Assembly (NCBI GenBank): GCA_964411885.1
Contig: CAYPMK010000032.1
Coordinates: 1-15,312, forward strand
Reading direction: 5' to 3'
Origin: JAKLHL01 sp964411885
GTDB lineage: Bacteria; Bdellovibrionota; JAFGOL01
DNA: 15,312 nucleotides
Part shown: piece after piece, positions 14,913 to 15,312 of the stretch
Layout: each line of letters starts with the position of its first letter
How positions within the stretch are numbered: the stretch's first letter is position 1
The notes under the pieces: generated by a model
Database searches by the model: none
What the model was told of the DNA's origin: nothing
The model's input: the letters and a program-made list of their open reading frames with translations, nothing else
Translations under genes and position numbers: made by a program

Positions 14913-14989
14913 TGGCAGGCCAGGAGGGATTCGAACCCACAACAACCGGTTTTGGAGACCGGTGCTCTAGCCGTTAGAGCTACTGGCCT
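14913..14989 (-). tRNA. trnW: tRNA-Trp, anticodon CCA
   Basis: On the minus strand the sequence folds into a full cloverleaf: acceptor stem AGGCCAG/CTGGCCT, D-stem GCTC/GAGC with a 9-base loop, anticodon stem CCGGT/ACCGG around loop CTCCAAA (anticodon CCA), a 5-base variable loop, and T-loop TTCGAAT. The discriminator is G, as expected for bacterial tRNA-Trp, and the 3' CCA is encoded (14913-14915). The T-stem GTGGG/CCCTC has one U-U mismatch (positions 50-64). It sits 9 bases after rpmG and runs straight into the secE ribosome binding site, so it is probably excised from the operon transcript. Confidence 0.97.
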
Positions 14990-14998
14990 AAGCTAAGC

Positions 14999-15148
14999 TT
15001 ACTTAGTCTCCTTGTGCTCTGTATGTTTTTTACAAGAACGGCAGTATTTTTTCATTTTAAGTTTGTCAGGTTTTGTCTGCTTGTTCTTATCAGAAACATA
15101 GTTCTTACGTTTACATTCACCACATTCAAGATGGATAATGGTCCTCAC
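14999..15148 (-). CDS. rpmG: 50S ribosomal protein L33, zinc-binding type
   Basis: L33 is a small 50S protein near the E site. The 49-residue product begins MRTIIHLECGEC and ends KKHTEHKETK, a standard L33. Two CxxC pairs (Cys9/Cys12 and Cys36/Cys39) mark the zinc-binding C+ form; the E. coli L33 lacks these cysteines. The start is GTG (15146-15148) with a perfect AGGAGG 7 bases upstream, and the reading frame continues without interruption to a TAA stop at 14999-15001. It lies between tuf and tRNA-Trp, a common place for rpmG next to secE-nusG. Confidence 0.95.
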   Translation of the reverse strand: MRTIIHLECGECKRKNYVSDKNKQTKPDKLKMKKYCRSCKKHTEHKETK

Positions 15149-15176
15149 CTTAGTGCCTCCTAAACATCTTATACAT

Positions 15177-15212
15177 GCATAAGCGAAGGTCGATAAAGAC
15201 CCCCGCTTATGC
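15177..15212 (-). other. Strong hairpin in the tuf-rpmG spacer
   Basis: On the minus strand GCATAAGCG (15204-15212) pairs perfectly with CGCTTATGC (15177-15185). Inside, GGTC/GACC adds four pairs across a 2-by-2 internal loop, leaving a 6-base apical loop. This is the strongest inverted repeat I see in the window. No T-run follows on either strand, so it is not a standard intrinsic terminator. It lies between the tuf stop and the rpmG ribosome binding site and may set mRNA processing, stabilise the tuf 3' end or partly attenuate. Confidence 0.6.
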
Positions 15213-15227
15213 TAAAAGCCTTGTCCT

Positions 15228-15254
15228 ATTATCAGCTAGCTATATATATTGCAA
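15228..15254 (-). promoter_or_regulatory. Weak candidate promoter between tuf and rpmG
   Basis: Just after the tuf stop, TTGCAA (15249-15254; 4 of 6 matches to the -35 consensus) is followed after 15 bases by GATAAT (15228-15233; 5 of 6 matches to the -10 consensus). The spacing is short for sigma-70, and an alternating TATATATA tract fills the spacer. If active it would place the 15177-15212 hairpin in the 5' leader of rpmG-trnW-secE-nusG. Sequence evidence only. Confidence 0.3.
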
Positions 15255-15257
15255 GCC

Positions 15258-15312
15258 TTATTTAACTATTTCGCTTACAACGCCTGCGCCAACGGTTCTA
15301 CCACCTTCTCTG
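15258..15312 (-). CDS. tuf: Elongation factor Tu, C-terminal fragment (upstream tuf copy, cut by window edge)
   Basis: The last 18 codons before the TAA stop (15258-15260) translate to REGGRTVGAGVVSEIVK, preceded by one partial codon. This is the diagnostic EF-Tu domain III C-terminus, with the expected REGGRTVGAGVV motif. The rest of the gene lies beyond the right edge. It is the upstream of two tuf copies bracketing this gene cluster, followed by a spacer with a hairpin and then rpmG. The two copies cannot be compared here because one shows only its 3' end and the other only its 5' end. Confidence 0.95.
   Translation of the reverse strand, partial: REGGRTVGAGVVSEIVK

Noticed and set aside
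15177..15212. Rho-independent terminator after tuf
   Set aside because: The stem is strong, but no T-run follows on either strand, so it is recorded as an unassigned hairpin.
1..15312. A hidden mobile element, CRISPR array, defence system or other novel accessory system
   Set aside because: Every stretch is accounted for by conserved housekeeping genes or gaps of about 110 bases or less. No direct-repeat arrays, transposase-like frames, inverted terminal repeats or unknown genes were seen.

Overview
The window is one densely packed run of translation and transcription genes, all on the minus strand. Read in the direction of transcription (right to left) the order is tuf (3' end only), rpmG, tRNA-Trp, secE, nusG, rplK, rplA, rplJ, rplL, rpoB, rpoC, rpsL, rpsG, fusA, tuf (5' end only). 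This is the classic bacterial secE-nusG / L11-L1-L10-L12 / beta-beta' cluster joined directly to the str cluster and bracketed by two copies of the EF-Tu gene. No gap exceeds about 110 bases and nothing is encoded on the plus strand.

The organism is an AT-rich bacterium. Several traits resemble Proteobacteria in the broad sense, with a deltaproteobacterial (Desulfobacterota-like) lineage a reasonable guess: a three-helix E. coli-type SecE, large RpoB and RpoC with lineage-type insertions, and the tuf-rpmG-trnW-secE-nusG order. This assignment is inference from remembered family features, not a search. Codon use is distinctive: AUA supplies six of the eight Ile codons in rplL, and both Arg codons there are AGA/AGG. 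That is unusual for such highly expressed genes and hints at an AT-rich, possibly thermophilic ancestry.

Region by region: (1) 14913-15312 holds the end of the upstream tuf, a spacer with a strong hairpin, a 49-residue zinc-type L33 gene (rpmG, GTG start), and tRNA-Trp(CCA) with an encoded CCA end that touches the secE ribosome binding site. (2) 13775-14902 holds secE and a nusG that carries an extra 70-residue acidic N-terminal segment. (3) 11523-13749 holds the four stalk and L1-stalk ribosomal protein genes, with a folded L10-type autoregulatory leader before rplJ and a second nested hairpin before rplA. (4) 3183-11460 holds rpoB and rpoC (TTG start). (5) 1-3112 holds rpsL, rpsG, fusA and the start of the second tuf, probably also read from an internal promoter just after rpoC.

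Together these genes couple the synthesis of RNA polymerase, its elongation factor, the ribosomal GTPase-centre proteins, the elongation factors and a Sec translocon subunit. This is a conserved housekeeping region. I found no mobile element, CRISPR array, defence system or uncharacterised gene; the points worth a second look are regulatory structures and the NusG extension, not a new system.
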